NCBI RefSeq assembly: GCF_001425835.1
Contig: NZ_LMDP01000002.1
Coordinates: 372,001-436,000, forward strand
Direction of reading: 5' to 3'
Source of the DNA: Afipia sp. Root123D2
GTDB taxonomy: Bacteria > Pseudomonadota > Alphaproteobacteria > Rhizobiales > Xanthobacteraceae
Length of the DNA: 64,000 nt
Positions 18,520 through 28,164 of this stretch are shown piece by piece. Numbering within the stretch: position 1 is the first letter of the stretch; each line of letters starts with the position of its first letter. Under the pieces are notes generated by a model. The model saw only the letters and a list, made by a program, of their open reading frames with translations, did not search any database and had not been told where the DNA came from. A program made the translations under genes and the position numbers.

Positions 18520-20202
18520 ATGCTATCCAGGCTCTCCATTCGCACCAAACTGATCACGCTCGTTGCGCTCCTGCTGTTGACTCTCGGAGCCATGGGCGCA
18601 TTTGCCGTTGTCGAAATGCGAGCCATCAATGCCGCCGCGCAGGACACCCAGACCCGCTGGCTTCCGAGCATTCGCCATCTCAGCGAACTCCGCATTCAGG
18701 CCGCGCGCTATCGCGCCGTGCTGCGTGACACCCTGACGGAGCCGGACGAAAAGTTCATGGCCGACATCGAGCGCAATCTCGCGGCCCGCACCAAGGATTA
18801 CGACGCCGCCAACAAGGCGTATCAGCCGCTGATTTCGTCCCCTGAAGAAAAAGCCCTTCACGACCAGCTGAGCGCAACCTGGCAGACGTTCCAGGCCGCC
18901 GCGCGTGAGGTCGTCGAACATGCGCGCAAGCGCGACACGGCCGGTGCCCGCGAAATCAATGCCAAGCGAGCGACACCCGCCGGTCGCGATCAGGATGCCG
19001 TGTTGAAGAAAATGGTCGAGATCAGCGACAAGGGCGCGGAAAGATCAGGCCTGCATGCTCACGAGGTTCACGACAACGCATTCATGATCGTGCTCGTCGC
19101 GATCGCCATTGCCATCGCGCTGGGCGCAGTGGCCGCATTTCTGGTTGTGCGCGATGTCGCAAGCGGCATTGCCTCCGTATTGAAGCCGATGCGTTCGCTT
19201 GCCGACGGCGATCTCAGCGCCGACGTTCCCCATCAGGGCGAATCCACCGAAATCGGCCAGATCGCCGGCGCGGTCCAGGTGTTCAAGACCGCGATGATCG
19301 CCAAGAAATCCGCCGACGAGGTGGCGGCGCAGGACGCCAGCGCCAAACTGCGCCGCGCCGAAACCGTGGACGAGATCACGCGCAAGTTCGAGGCGATGGT
19401 CGGCGAGATGGTCGGATCGCTTGCATCGGCATCCGCCGAAATGGAAGCGACGGCGAGCACCATGACCAATGCTGCCGACGTCACAAACCAGCTCTCCAAC
19501 TCGGCCGCCAAGGCCTCGCAGGACGTGTCCGACAGCATCCAGTCCACCGCGGCGGCAACCGAGGAGATCACCTCGTCGGTCAACGAAATCAGCCGTCAGG
19601 TGCTGGAATCGAGCCGGGTCGCCAAGCAGGCGGTCCATCAGGCCGAGAAGACCAATTCCAGCATCAGCGAACTGTCGCAAGCCGCGGCGCGGATCGGCGA
19701 CGTTGTGAAGCTCATCACCGCCATCGCCGAGCAGACCAACCTGCTGGCGCTCAACGCCACCATCGAGGCGGCGCGCGCTGGCGAAGCTGGCCGCGGCTTT
19801 GCCGTGGTGGCTTCCGAGGTCAAGGCTCTGGCGTCGCAGACCGCCAAGGCCACCGACGAGATCGGCGCCCAGATCTCCGAGATGCAGGCCGCGACCGACG
19901 ATTCGGTGACGACGATCCGGGAGATCAGCACCACCATCAATCTGATCTCCGAGATTTCATCGACGATCGCCGCCGCCGTCGAGGAGCAAGGCGCCGCCAC
20001 CCAGGAAATCGCCCGCAACGTCCAGCAGGCCGCCGGACTGAGCGCCCAGGTCGCAACCAACATCAACGACGTCAGCAAGGGCAACAGCGAGACCGGCGCG
20101 GCATCGGCGCAGGTGTTCGCGGCGGCGCAATCGCTATCCCGCGAAAGCACGCATCTCCAGACCGAGGTGCACAACTTCATCACCACGATCCGCGCGGCGT
20201 AA
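18520..20202 (+). CDS. methyl-accepting chemotaxis protein
   Basis: A 560-residue transmembrane receptor. It begins with a cytoplasmic tip and TM1 (ITLVALLLLTLGAMGAFAVV), followed by a four-helix-bundle-type sensor domain (about 30-180), TM2 (MIVLVAIAIAIALGAVAAFLVV), HAMP (MRSLADGDLSADVP) and the signalling domain with the conserved hairpin tip EQTNLLALNATIEAARAGEAGRGF. Family role: senses a ligand and controls CheA. ATG 18520 with TTGAGG ten bases upstream is chosen over the TTG 15 bases earlier. It is followed by a close paralogue. Ligand unknown; the sensor domains differ between the two copies. Confidence 0.93.
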   Translation: MLSRLSIRTKLITLVALLLLTLGAMGAFAVVEMRAINAAAQDTQTRWLPSIRHLSELRIQAARYRAVLRDTLTEPDEKFMADIERNLAARTKDYDAANKAYQPLISSPEEKALHDQLSATWQTFQAAAREVVEHARKRDTAGAREINAKRATPAGRDQDAVLKKMVEISDKGAERSGLHAHEVHDNAFMIVLVAIAIAIALGAVAAFLVVRDVASGIASVLKPMRSLADGDLSADVPHQGESTEIGQIAGAVQVFKTAMIAKKSADEVAAQDASAKLRRAETVDEITRKFEAMVGEMVGSLASASAEMEATASTMTNAADVTNQLSNSAAKASQDVSDSIQSTAAATEEITSSVNEISRQVLESSRVAKQAVHQAEKTNSSISELSQAAARIGDVVKLITAIAEQTNLLALNATIEAARAGEAGRGFAVVASEVKALASQTAKATDEIGAQISEMQAATDDSVTTIREISTTINLISEISSTIAAAVEEQGAATQEIARNVQQAAGLSAQVATNINDVSKGNSETGAASAQVFAAAQSLSRESTHLQTEVHNFITTIRAA

Positions 20203-20372
20203 GGATATTCCTCAGGCCTCCGGGATCGAGGCAGTGCCAAGGCGCAGCGGGCGCGGCGAAGTCCGCGCCCGGCGCGAGGGCCCGCAAGACTGCCCCTCCG
20301 CGCACTCATGCGGTCCACGCCGGGCGCCACTGCGCAAATACCGCATCCGATTGGCCCGCCGCGGGCCAAACC

Positions 20373-20392
20373 TTTACGAACATTTCACCGAA
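20373..20392 (+). promoter_or_regulatory. conserved motif upstream of second chemoreceptor
   Basis: TTTACGAACATTTCACC lies about 115 bases before the second receptor start and differs from the copy at 18331 by one base in 17. Confidence 0.4.
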
Positions 20393-20506
20393 AAACCTGA
20401 GATTACTACCGCGACTCCGAGCCCCGAACAGGACCGGAGTCGCGCTCGCTTACAGGTGCCCGCCGCATCACGGCCAACGGGTTAGAAAAACCCAGGGAAT
20501 TCGCAA

Positions 20507-22198
20507 ATGCTCTCCAGATTCTCCATCCGCGCGAAACTGATCACTGTCATTTCATTCCTGCTCGTCGCCATGATCGGCCTTGGCCTGGTGGCCATCGCAG
20601 AGATGCGGGCGATCAACGCAAATGCCACCGACATCCAGAGCAACTGGCTGCCCAGCGTCCGCCTGCTCGGCGAACTGCGCACCGGCGTGACCAGCTATCG
20701 CAGCGTGCTCCGGGAGCACATGCTGGTGGAGACCGAAGACGAAAAGATCGCGCAGGAAAAGACTCTCGAGATGCTCGCCCAGAGCAACCTGAAAATCCGC
20801 CAGGAGTACGAGAAGCGGATCACCTCGCCCGAGGAACGCGCGCTGTATAACGATTGGGTCAAGACCTGGGACGACTACAAGAAGGGCGCGCAGGAAGTCG
20901 TCGTGCTGTCGCGCAAGAATTCCGGCACCTCGACCCACGACGCTCATGAAATGAATATGATCAGCGTCAACCTGATCGGATTGAAGGCCGACAAGATTCT
21001 GGAAAAAAGCATCGAGCTCAACAACAAAGGCGCCGATGCCGCCGGGACGCAGGCGACCAGCAGCTATCAATTCGCCTTTCTGATCGTGTCAGCGATCCTC
21101 GGAATCTGCGCCGTGCTCGGAATCGCCGTCGGCATTTATCTGATCCGGGACGTTTCGCGCGGCATCGCCTCGATCGTGATGCCGATGCGGGCGCTGGGCG
21201 AAGGCGACCTCTCCGCCGATGTTCCGCATCAGGGCGAGAAGACCGAAATCGGGACGATGGCGAGTGCCCTGCAGGTCTTCAAGGACGCGCTGATCGCCAA
21301 GAGGGCCGCCGACGAAGCCGCGGCGCGCGATGCCGACGCCAAGATCCAGCGCGGCCAGCGGGTCGACAACATTACCCGCGAATTCGAGTCGCTGATCGGC
21401 GAACTGGTCGACTCGCTGTCGTCGTCCTCGACCGAGCTTGAGGCCGCAGCCAACACCTTGACCACCACCGCCGAGACCACCGGCGAAATCTCCGGCTCGG
21501 CCGCAACCGCGTCGCAGGAAGTCTCCGCCAACGTCCAGTCGGTGTCGGTCGCCACCGAGGAGATCACCTCCTCGGTCGCCGAAATCAGCCGTCAGGTCCA
21601 GGAGTCGAGCCGCATCGCCAACGACGCCGTACGTCAGGCGCAGAAGACCGACACCAGCATCACCGAACTGTCGCAGGCGGCAGCGCGGATCGGCGACGTG
21701 GTGAAGCTCATCACCGCGGTGGCCGAGCAGACCAACCTGCTGGCGCTCAACGCCACCATCGAGGCGGCGCGTGCCGGCGACGCCGGCCGCGGCTTCGCCG
21801 TGGTCGCCTCCGAAGTGAAGGCGCTGGCCTCGCAGACCGCCAAGGCCACCGACGAAATCAGCGTGCAGATCGCCGGAATGCAGGCGGCGACGCAGGAATC
21901 GGTGTCGACGATCAAGGAGATCGGCAGCACCATCAACCTGATCTCCGAAATTTCGGCGACCGTCGCAGCCGCAGTGGAAGAACAAGGCGCGGCGACGCAG
22001 GAAATCGCCCGCAGCGTCCAGTTGGCCGCCGAGCGGTCCGGCCAGGTCGCGACAAGCATCGGCGATGTCAGCCGTGGCGCCGGCGAAACCGGGGCCGCTT
22101 CGAGCCAGGTCCTGTCCTCGGCGCGGATGCTGTCGAGCGACAGCGCCCGTCTCAAGACCGAGGTGCAGAAGTTCCTGACCACGGTGCGCGCGGCCTGA
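20507..22198 (+). CDS. methyl-accepting chemotaxis protein, tandem paralogue
   Basis: A 563-residue receptor with the same architecture as its upstream neighbour: N-terminal MLSRFSIRAKLIT and TM1, periplasmic four-helix domain (about 30-185), TM2 (FAFLIVSAILGICAVLGIAVGIYLI), HAMP (MRALGEGDLSADVP) and a signalling domain with EQTNLLALNATIEAARAGDAGRGF. The signalling half is nearly identical to the first copy while the sensor half has diverged, as expected of a tandem duplication with ligand diversification. ATG 20507 has AGGGAA upstream. The 304-base gap before it contains no gene. Confidence 0.93.
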   Translation: MLSRFSIRAKLITVISFLLVAMIGLGLVAIAEMRAINANATDIQSNWLPSVRLLGELRTGVTSYRSVLREHMLVETEDEKIAQEKTLEMLAQSNLKIRQEYEKRITSPEERALYNDWVKTWDDYKKGAQEVVVLSRKNSGTSTHDAHEMNMISVNLIGLKADKILEKSIELNNKGADAAGTQATSSYQFAFLIVSAILGICAVLGIAVGIYLIRDVSRGIASIVMPMRALGEGDLSADVPHQGEKTEIGTMASALQVFKDALIAKRAADEAAARDADAKIQRGQRVDNITREFESLIGELVDSLSSSSTELEAAANTLTTTAETTGEISGSAATASQEVSANVQSVSVATEEITSSVAEISRQVQESSRIANDAVRQAQKTDTSITELSQAAARIGDVVKLITAVAEQTNLLALNATIEAARAGDAGRGFAVVASEVKALASQTAKATDEISVQIAGMQAATQESVSTIKEIGSTINLISEISATVAAAVEEQGAATQEIARSVQLAAERSGQVATSIGDVSRGAGETGAASSQVLSSARMLSSDSARLKTEVQKFLTTVRAA

Positions 22199-22221
22199 TA
22201 GACGTTATATCCCGAACGCAA

Positions 22222-22252
22222 ACGGCGGCCGCACCGGCCGCCGTTTTCTTTT
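22222..22252 (+). terminator. intrinsic terminator after tandem chemoreceptors
   Basis: A perfect ten-pair stem ACGGCGGCCG-CAC-CGGCCGCCGT is followed by TTTCTTTT, 24 bases past the stop codon. Confidence 0.85.
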
Positions 22253-22273
22253 GCGCGTGGTCTGGATCGCGCT

Positions 22274-23443
22274 TCACCACATCCGGCGGTAATCGGCGAA
22301 TTTCCGCAGCGTCGCGTCATAACGCACCGGCACGATCCACGGCAGCGCCAGTTGCATGATCCAGTTGGCGACCGGCGACACATGGCGCACGTAAAGGTCG
22401 ATCGGATCGAGCCGGTGGCGCATGTGCAGCTTGGGATCGTAGTTCAGCCCGCTGCTGCGGAACCGCTTGTAGCCATGCGCCATCGCCCAGCTGATCACGT
22501 CGCGCGAAATGGTGTGATAGAGATGCAGATCGAGCGCGAAGGCGTAATCGAGGCCGATATACTCCGCATAGATATCGTCGTCCTGCACCATGCACAGCGC
22601 AAACGCCATCAGCGTGTTGCCGCGGTACCAAGTGAAAAAGCGCGCCTTGTCGCTCATCTCGTCGCCGAGACGGCGGAAATAGTCCTTGGTCAGTTTCTCG
22701 AAGTGGAAACTGGAGCGTTCGTAGATCTGCAAAGCGGATAGATCTCGTCGATGAAGCTCGCCGCGTTGATGGTCACCGTCATTTCGAGATTGGCGCTCTC
22801 GGCGGCACGGAATTTTTTGCGCAGGTCGCGGCGCATTTTTGCGCTCAGCGCCTTCTCCATGTAGTCGTCGAAACTGTCGTAGTCGATATCGAGCGTCGTC
22901 ATCGGCATGCTGGGAGCACGGCCGAATCCCGCGCGCTCGAAACACGCGAGTTCGCGCCTGGCCTTGCGGGGAAATTCCTTGAGCACTATCATCTGGGCAC
23001 CCAGCGCGCACGCCTGCGCGACAATCCCGCGCGACAGCGCCTTGGCAACCGTCGCGGCAGTCAGCTTCGCGCTGCGGGCAATATGCCCCTCGCCTGCCGT
23101 GCATCCCAGCATCAACGTGCGCAGTTTAAGGAAGCGCGGATAACGGCGGCGAATGCGCGCGATCAGCGATGAGCGATCAAGCCTGATGCCTTCGAGCACG
23201 TCCTGATCGAGCAGGAAATAAGACTGAACCGCCAGTACCCGCCCGCCCGCCCGCATCGCGGATGGCGAAATACCCGTAATCGAAATGATCGCGGATCGTA
23301 TCCGCGACAATCTCGTAATAGCGATGATCCTTGCGCTGATCGGCGAACGCGACGGGCCATGCCTCGCAGGCCCGTAGCTCGTCGCGCCGGATCGGACCGA
23401 CCGACAGGGATTCATGGACCGAATCCGGAATGTGCTGCTCCAT
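22274..23443 (-). pseudogene. GNAT/FemAB-like N-acetyltransferase, broken by two frameshifts
   Basis: Reading the three minus-strand frames in turn restores one protein of about 390 residues resembling a GNAT-fold family with the conserved stretch EYIGLDYAFALDLHLYH and GLNYDPKLH...DPIDLYVRH. The first shift falls in a tract of four CCCG units (23238-23253); three units would keep the frame. The second, near 22730, lacks one base between the codons for IYPL and the QIYERS segment. As written, no full product can be made. Either the gene is decayed, the sequence has errors, or the CCCG tract is a slippage switch. The start is uncertain; I used ATG 23443. Confidence 0.75.
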
Positions 23444-23590
23444 CCGCCGTTCTGGCCTTGATCCGACCGCGTTCACGCGGCCGCCCCGTCCTCGGTTGTC
23501 GTCAATAACAAAACGCATCGGCGATAGAGCAGTTCCGGATTTCACCTCTCAGGAAATCGGGACTGATAGGAATAATGCTGGCGCTGAAGG

Positions 23591-24811
23591 TTATTTGTCA
23601 GCCAGCGGACCGTGGGCGGTATTCTCGTCCGGTAATCCGTAGACGCGCTCGGGCGCAGCGAAACCCGCTACCGAAAAATGACCGAGATCGGCCCAGTCCG
23701 TCCCGGCGTGATGGGCGAATTCGGCCGATGCGACAATTGTGCGGTTGAGGCGGCCTGCGATCTTCTCGATCCGGGCCGCGAGATTCACCGCCGGGCCGAT
23801 GCAGGTAAAATCGAGCCGGTTGCCGCCGCCGATATTGCCATAAAGCACCTTGCCGACATGCAGCGCGAGGCCGAAGCGGAAACTGCCGAGCGTATCGGCG
23901 CCGTCGGCATACGTCATCGCCGCGACGCTCTCCCGGCTTTTGCGCGCCGCCGCCAGCACGCGGGCGCACACGGCTTCCGCATCGCTATCGTCGGCCGCGA
24001 TCGGAAACACAGCGAGCAGGCCGTCGCCCATGAACTTCAGCACCTCGCCGCCATGATCGAGGATCGCCGGCACCTGACAGTCGAAATAGCGATTGAGAAT
24101 CTCGACCACCGCCTCCGGCGACAGCCGGTCCGACAACGGCGTGAACCCGCGCAGATCGGACAGCCAGATCGCGGCGTTCATGGTTTCGGTATGGCCGCGC
24201 CGGATCTGACCCGCAAGAATCCGCGCACCGGCGCCGGCGCCCACATAGTTGTCGAGCAGGCCGGCCGCAGTCCGGCGCAGCAGGAAAATCTCGATCATCC
24301 GGGTCAGCGACGGCATCACGGCGCGGATGCCGTCGAGCTGCGCGCCGGTAAAGCCACCGTTGTCCCTTGTGACCCAACTGCAGGCGTGGATCGTGCCATC
24401 CGACATCAGGAGGGGATAGGCCAGATAGTCGGTGGCGCCCTGCTCGCGCATTTCCGCGAAGAACGGCGAGTTGCTGGCATCCGTGCCGATCAGGCGCTGC
24501 CGCACCTCGCGACCGTGCTCGAACACGATTGCGAGCGGACTGGTGAGGAAGAAATCCTCGCGCTCGTCGCCGTGGGATATCGCGCCGACCGAAACTCCTT
24601 CACCGCTCCGCCACACGAAATTTCGCCCCAGCATACTGGGGTGAAGTGTGCGAACGAACACACCGACGCGCCACAACGGGATGCCGCAATCGACCAGACG
24701 CTCGCAAGTCTCGGTCATGAAGAGATCGACCTGCGGCGTCGAGCGCGCGCCGTCGGCCAGCCAGTCGATCACGCTGTTGACGGAAATGGTTTGAACAGTG
24801 GGTTCGGACAT
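23591..24811 (-). CDS. adenylate/guanylate cyclase with N-terminal sensor region
   Basis: A 406-residue protein. The N-terminal about 200 residues form a GAF-like sensor region with no membrane segment. The C-terminal class III cyclase domain has both metal-binding Asp positions, WLSDLRGFT and KFMGDGLLAVF, plus the GNIGGGNRLDFTCIGPAVNLAARIE stretch with the transition-state Asn and Arg (NLAAR). It should make cAMP or cGMP from the triphosphate; the substrate-defining residues suggest cAMP but not firmly. I chose ATG 24811, where the family sequence MSEPTVQ begins. It is a stand-alone minus-strand gene. Confidence 0.9.
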   Translation of the reverse strand: MSEPTVQTISVNSVIDWLADGARSTPQVDLFMTETCERLVDCGIPLWRVGVFVRTLHPSMLGRNFVWRSGEGVSVGAISHGDEREDFFLTSPLAIVFEHGREVRQRLIGTDASNSPFFAEMREQGATDYLAYPLLMSDGTIHACSWVTRDNGGFTGAQLDGIRAVMPSLTRMIEIFLLRRTAAGLLDNYVGAGAGARILAGQIRRGHTETMNAAIWLSDLRGFTPLSDRLSPEAVVEILNRYFDCQVPAILDHGGEVLKFMGDGLLAVFPIAADDSDAEAVCARVLAAARKSRESVAAMTYADGADTLGSFRFGLALHVGKVLYGNIGGGNRLDFTCIGPAVNLAARIEKIAGRLNRTIVASAEFAHHAGTDWADLGHFSVAGFAAPERVYGLPDENTAHGPLADK

Positions 24812-24863
24812 GCGCGGTATTTTTGCGCTGACGAATGCGGCAGGGTCAAGGGTTATGCCGAGC

Positions 24864-24985
24864 ATGTCCCGTGCGCGATGCAGCGTGCAACGCTGCTTCG
24901 CAGACCCGGGACCGTCCCACGCTCGGAGTCTGGAACGGCCCCGGATCAGCAGCGCACGCTATCGCGCTGCGCAGCATCCGGGGCA
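24864..24985 (-). repeat. dispersed repeat B, copy 2 (inverted)
   Basis: The reverse complement of this segment follows the copy at 17181-17303 along its whole length, including GATCCGGGGCCGTTCCAG. It fills most of the 204-base gap between the cyclase and aroC. Confidence 0.7.
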
Positions 24986-25015
24986 CTGCAACGCTCCCTC
25001 GGGAAGAATGAGAAC

Positions 25016-26098
25016 CTACCCGCCCACCTGGCCGCGATGACGCAGGAAATGATCGGCGATCACACATGCCACCATCGCCTCGCCCACCGGAACCGCACGG
25101 ATGCCGACGCACGGATCGTGGCGGCCCTTGGTGAGGATATCGGTGTCGGCGCCGCTGCGTTCGATGGTCTTGCGCGGCGTCAGGATCGACGACGTCGGCT
25201 TGACCGCAAAGCGCGCCACCACCGCCTGCCCGGTGGAGATGCCGCCGAGAATGCCGCCGGCATGATTGGACAGGAATACCGGGCCGTTGTTGCCCATCCG
25301 CATTTCGTCGGCGTTTTCCTCGCCATGCAGCTCCGCCGCGCCGAAGCCGGCGCCGATCTCGACACCCTTGACCGCGTTGATGGTCATCAGCGCCGATGCC
25401 AGATCGCTGTCGAGCTTGCCGTAAATCGGCGCGCCCAGTCCCGCCGGCATGCCTTCGGCGACCACTTCAACCACCGCACCGATCGACGACCCCTTCTTGC
25501 GGATATCGTCGAGATAATCGGCGAAGAACGCGGCTTTCGTTTTGTCGGGACAGAAGAACGGATTGCGGCCGACCTCGTTCCAGTCCCAGTTGGCGCGGTC
25601 GATCTTGTGCGGTCCCATCTGCACCAGCGCAGCACGCACATTGAGACCCGGAACGATCTTGCGGGCAATGGCGCCGGCAGCGACACGGGTCGCGGTTTCG
25701 CGTGCCGACGAGCGGCCGCCGCCGCGATAGTCGCGCAGGCCGTATTTCGCTTCATAGGTGAAGTCGGCGTGACCGGGACGGAACTTGTCCTTGATCTCGG
25801 AATAATCCTTCGAACGCTGATCGGTGTTCTCGATCATGAGCGCAATCGGCGTGCCGGTGGTGACCTGCCCGCTTTCAGTCTCCATCACGCCGGACAGGAT
25901 TTTGACCTGATCGGCTTCCTGGCGCTGGGTGGTGAAGCGCGACTGGCCCGGACGGCGGCGGTCGAGATCGCGCTGGATCTCCTCCACCGTCAGCGGAATT
26001 TTCGGCGGGCAGCCATCGACCACGCAGCCGATCGCCACCCCGTGGCTTTCGCCGAAGGTGGTGACGCGAAACAGATGGCCGAAGGTGTTGAAGGACAT
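25016..26098 (-). CDS. aroC: chorismate synthase
   Basis: A 360-residue protein with the complete AroC signature set: TFGESHG near the N-terminus, GCVVDGCPP, the [15 protein letters not shown] stretch, [10 protein letters not shown] and the C-terminal [17 protein letters not shown]. It converts EPSP to chorismate with reduced FMN, the last step of the shikimate pathway, in the cytoplasm. ATG 26098. Histidine-phosphatase and fabI genes lie upstream on the same strand but repeats separate them, so co-transcription is uncertain. Confidence 0.97.
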   Translation of the reverse strand: MSFNTFGHLFRVTTFGESHGVAIGCVVDGCPPKIPLTVEEIQRDLDRRRPGQSRFTTQRQEADQVKILSGVMETESGQVTTGTPIALMIENTDQRSKDYSEIKDKFRPGHADFTYEAKYGLRDYRGGGRSSARETATRVAAGAIARKIVPGLNVRAALVQMGPHKIDRANWDWNEVGRNPFFCPDKTKAAFFADYLDDIRKKGSSIGAVVEVVAEGMPAGLGAPIYGKLDSDLASALMTINAVKGVEIGAGFGAAELHGEENADEMRMGNNGPVFLSNHAGGILGGISTGQAVVARFAVKPTSSILTPRKTIERSGADTDILTKGRHDPCVGIRAVPVGEAMVACVIADHFLRHRGQVGG

Positions 26099-26206
26099 GG
26101 GTGAACTCGGATCTGCGAACTGTCCGCACTAATGTTGACAAACAACAATTAATTACTGTCGTAAACCGCGCGGACGGAAGGGTCAAATCGTCAGATTCAG
26201 AGATCG

Positions 26207-26292
26207 TCATGGCCGGGCTTGTCCCGGCCATCCCGCTTAGGGACACACCGTGCCCAACTAAGCGAGATCACCGGGACAAGCCCGGTGATGAC
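26207..26292 (+). repeat. dispersed palindromic repeat A, copy 2
   Basis: Two hairpins as in copy 1: GGCCGGGC-TTG-TCCCGGCC and ACCGGGAC-AAG-CCCGGT, with an AAGCGAGATC linker. Just after it, 26310-26350 resembles one arm of the GGGAGGG-type repeat at 28706. Confidence 0.8.
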
Positions 26293-26404
26293 CTTAAGAG
26301 CGCGGAGCCCTCTTTCCCCTCTCCCCTTGTGGGAGAGGGTGGCGCGCTGTGAGCAGCGCGAACAGCGTAACGGGTGGGGTACCTCACAAACGGGGCATTC
26401 GCCC

Positions 26405-27004
26405 TCAACTATGCTTCGTCACCTGCCCGTCGGCGAAGACATAGACCACGCCCTGCTCGATGGTGAGATCGGCGGCGCCGACCGGCGTCTCGACATCGAG
26501 CGCCACCAGCAGCGCCCGCATCGAGCCGCCATGCGACACCGCGACCGTGTCCTGCAACAGCGAGTCGTACCAGTCGCGCATCCGCAGCGTCACCGAGGCG
26601 TAGCTCTCGCCGCCGGGCGGCGGCACACCCCACTTGTCGATCTGGCGCTCGGCGAACACATCCGGATGCGATTGCTCCATCTGCATCAGCGTCGAACCTT
26701 CCCAGTGGCCGTAACCAATCTCGCGCAGGCGATCGTCGATCTGATAGCCGTGCGGCGGCACGCCGAGCGCGCCGCGCAGCAATTCCATCGTGTTGCGTGC
26801 GCGCCCAAGCGGCGACGACACGAACGGAATCCTCCGAGGGTCATGGGAATCGTTCGTCAGGATGTCGGCGAGCAATTCGCCGGAGCGGATCGCCTGGCTC
26901 TTGCCGATGTCGTTGAGCGGAATGTCCTGCGAACCTTGAAAGCGGCCGGCAGCATTCCATTCGGTCTGGCCGTGGCGGACGTAATAGACGACGGGTTTGG
27001 GCAT
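26405..27004 (-). CDS. histidine phosphatase (phosphoglycerate-mutase-like)
   Basis: A 199-residue protein with the branch-1 motif VRHGQTEWN near the N-terminus (residues about 8-16), where the His is phosphorylated, and a second catalytic His in VSHGGSMRAL; the conserved Arg/Glu residues in ASPLGRARNTME and EIGYGHWEG are also present. Family members are phosphoglycerate mutases, or broad small-molecule phosphatases such as CobC-like enzymes; this length and lack of further cues leave it a generic phosphatase. ATG 27004. Confidence 0.85.
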   Translation of the reverse strand: MPKPVVYYVRHGQTEWNAAGRFQGSQDIPLNDIGKSQAIRSGELLADILTNDSHDPRRIPFVSSPLGRARNTMELLRGALGVPPHGYQIDDRLREIGYGHWEGSTLMQMEQSHPDVFAERQIDKWGVPPPGGESYASVTLRMRDWYDSLLQDTVAVSHGGSMRALLVALDVETPVGAADLTIEQGVVYVFADGQVTKHS

Positions 27005-27037
27005 TAGGGAGTCAGCTCACGAAAGAAGTCTGCGAGT

Positions 27038-27124
27038 GTCATGGCTGGAGTCGTTCCGGCCATCCCGCTTAGGGACGCATTGTGCCTGCCTTATCGGGAT
27101 CACCGGGACAAGCCCGGTGATGAC
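27038..27124 (+). repeat. dispersed palindromic repeat A, copy 3
   Basis: The left hairpin is degenerate (GGCTGGAG-TCG-TTCCGGCC) and the right one intact (ACCGGGAC-AAG-CCCGGT). It lies between the phosphatase start and the fabI stop. Confidence 0.75.
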
Positions 27125-27167
27125 AGATGGAATTCAAGACGCGCCGGCGGCGCAAGTTGTTTGGCGA

Positions 27168-27986
27168 CTACTCCTTCGCCAGCGAAATATCCGGCGACGC
27201 GGGATTCTTCATGCCGACGGCATGATAGCCGGCATCGACGTGATGAACCTCGCCGGTGACGCCGCGCGACAGGTCGGACAGCAGATACATCGCGCTGTCG
27301 CCGACTTCCTCCTGCGAGACGTTCCGGCGCAGCGGCGCGTTGTACTCGTTCCACTTGAGAATATAGCGGAAGTCGCCGATGCCGGACGCCGCGAGCGTCT
27401 TGATCGGCCCCGCCGAAATCGCGTTGACGCGGATGTTCTTCTCGCCGAGATCGGCGGCGAGATAACGCACGCTGGCCTCCAGCGCCGCCTTGGCCACGCC
27501 CATCACGTTATAATGCGGCATCCACTTCTCGGCGCCGTAATAAGTCAGCGTCAGGATCGAACCGCCGTCGGTCATCAGATGTTCGGCGCGCTGGGTGATC
27601 GCGGTCAGCGAGTAGCACGAGATCAGCATCGACTTGGAGAAGTTCTCCTGCGTGGTCTCGAGATAGCGGCCGTCGAGCTGATCCTTGTCGGAGAACGCGA
27701 TGGCGTGAACGACGAAGTCGATCTTGCCCCACTGCTTCTTCACCTCGGCGAACACCGCATCGATGGTCGCCGGATCGGTGACGTCGCAATGGCCGAGCGT
27801 GATCGCACCGAGTTCCTTGGCGAGCGGCTCGACCCGCTTTTTCAGCGCGTCGCCCTGCCACGTCAGCGCCAGTTCCGCGCCCTGGTCGCGGCAGGATTTG
27901 GCGATGCCGTAGGCGATCGAGCGGTTGTTGGCGACGCCCAGGATCACCCCGCGCTTGCCGCGCATCAGGCCCATATTATCCGCCAT
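27168..27986 (-). CDS. fabI: enoyl-[acyl-carrier-protein] reductase (NADH)
   Basis: A 272-residue SDR-like protein with FabI features: GVANNRSIAYGIA near the N-terminus, HAIAFSDKDQL, the catalytic-type YYGAEKWMPHYNVMGVAKAALE (Tyr and Lys), RVNAISAGPIKTLAASGI and a C-terminal HVDAGYHAVGM. It performs the last reduction of fatty-acid elongation and is the target of triclosan-type inhibitors in other bacteria. I chose ATG 27986 because the upstream 16 residues do not fit the family. The divergent ECF sigma gene begins 179 bases away. Confidence 0.95.
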   Translation of the reverse strand: MADNMGLMRGKRGVILGVANNRSIAYGIAKSCRDQGAELALTWQGDALKKRVEPLAKELGAITLGHCDVTDPATIDAVFAEVKKQWGKIDFVVHAIAFSDKDQLDGRYLETTQENFSKSMLISCYSLTAITQRAEHLMTDGGSILTLTYYGAEKWMPHYNVMGVAKAALEASVRYLAADLGEKNIRVNAISAGPIKTLAASGIGDFRYILKWNEYNAPLRRNVSQEEVGDSAMYLLSDLSRGVTGEVHHVDAGYHAVGMKNPASPDISLAKE

Positions 27987-28164
27987 GTTCTGAAATCCCG
28001 TGCTGCTGCGTGAAATGCGCGCTCCTCTTGGCATAGGCGATTTGGCCGTTCAAGCGCCCGGGGCGGGACGCCGCCACGAGATATCGGAATACTTGCGAAT
28101 ACAGGGTGTTATCATTCACATGGGACCGCTGAGCCGGCGGCCCGCCACCAGCAATCGGCGACAG

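Noticed and set aside
23678-26104. A very long open frame on the plus strand (about 800 codons)
   Set aside because: It runs antisense to the cyclase and aroC genes, has no recognisable domain, and owes its length to high GC in the opposite frame.
28081-28164. Possible ECF autoregulated promoter before the sigma gene
   Set aside because: GGAATA is present but no partner -10 at proper spacing could be defended.
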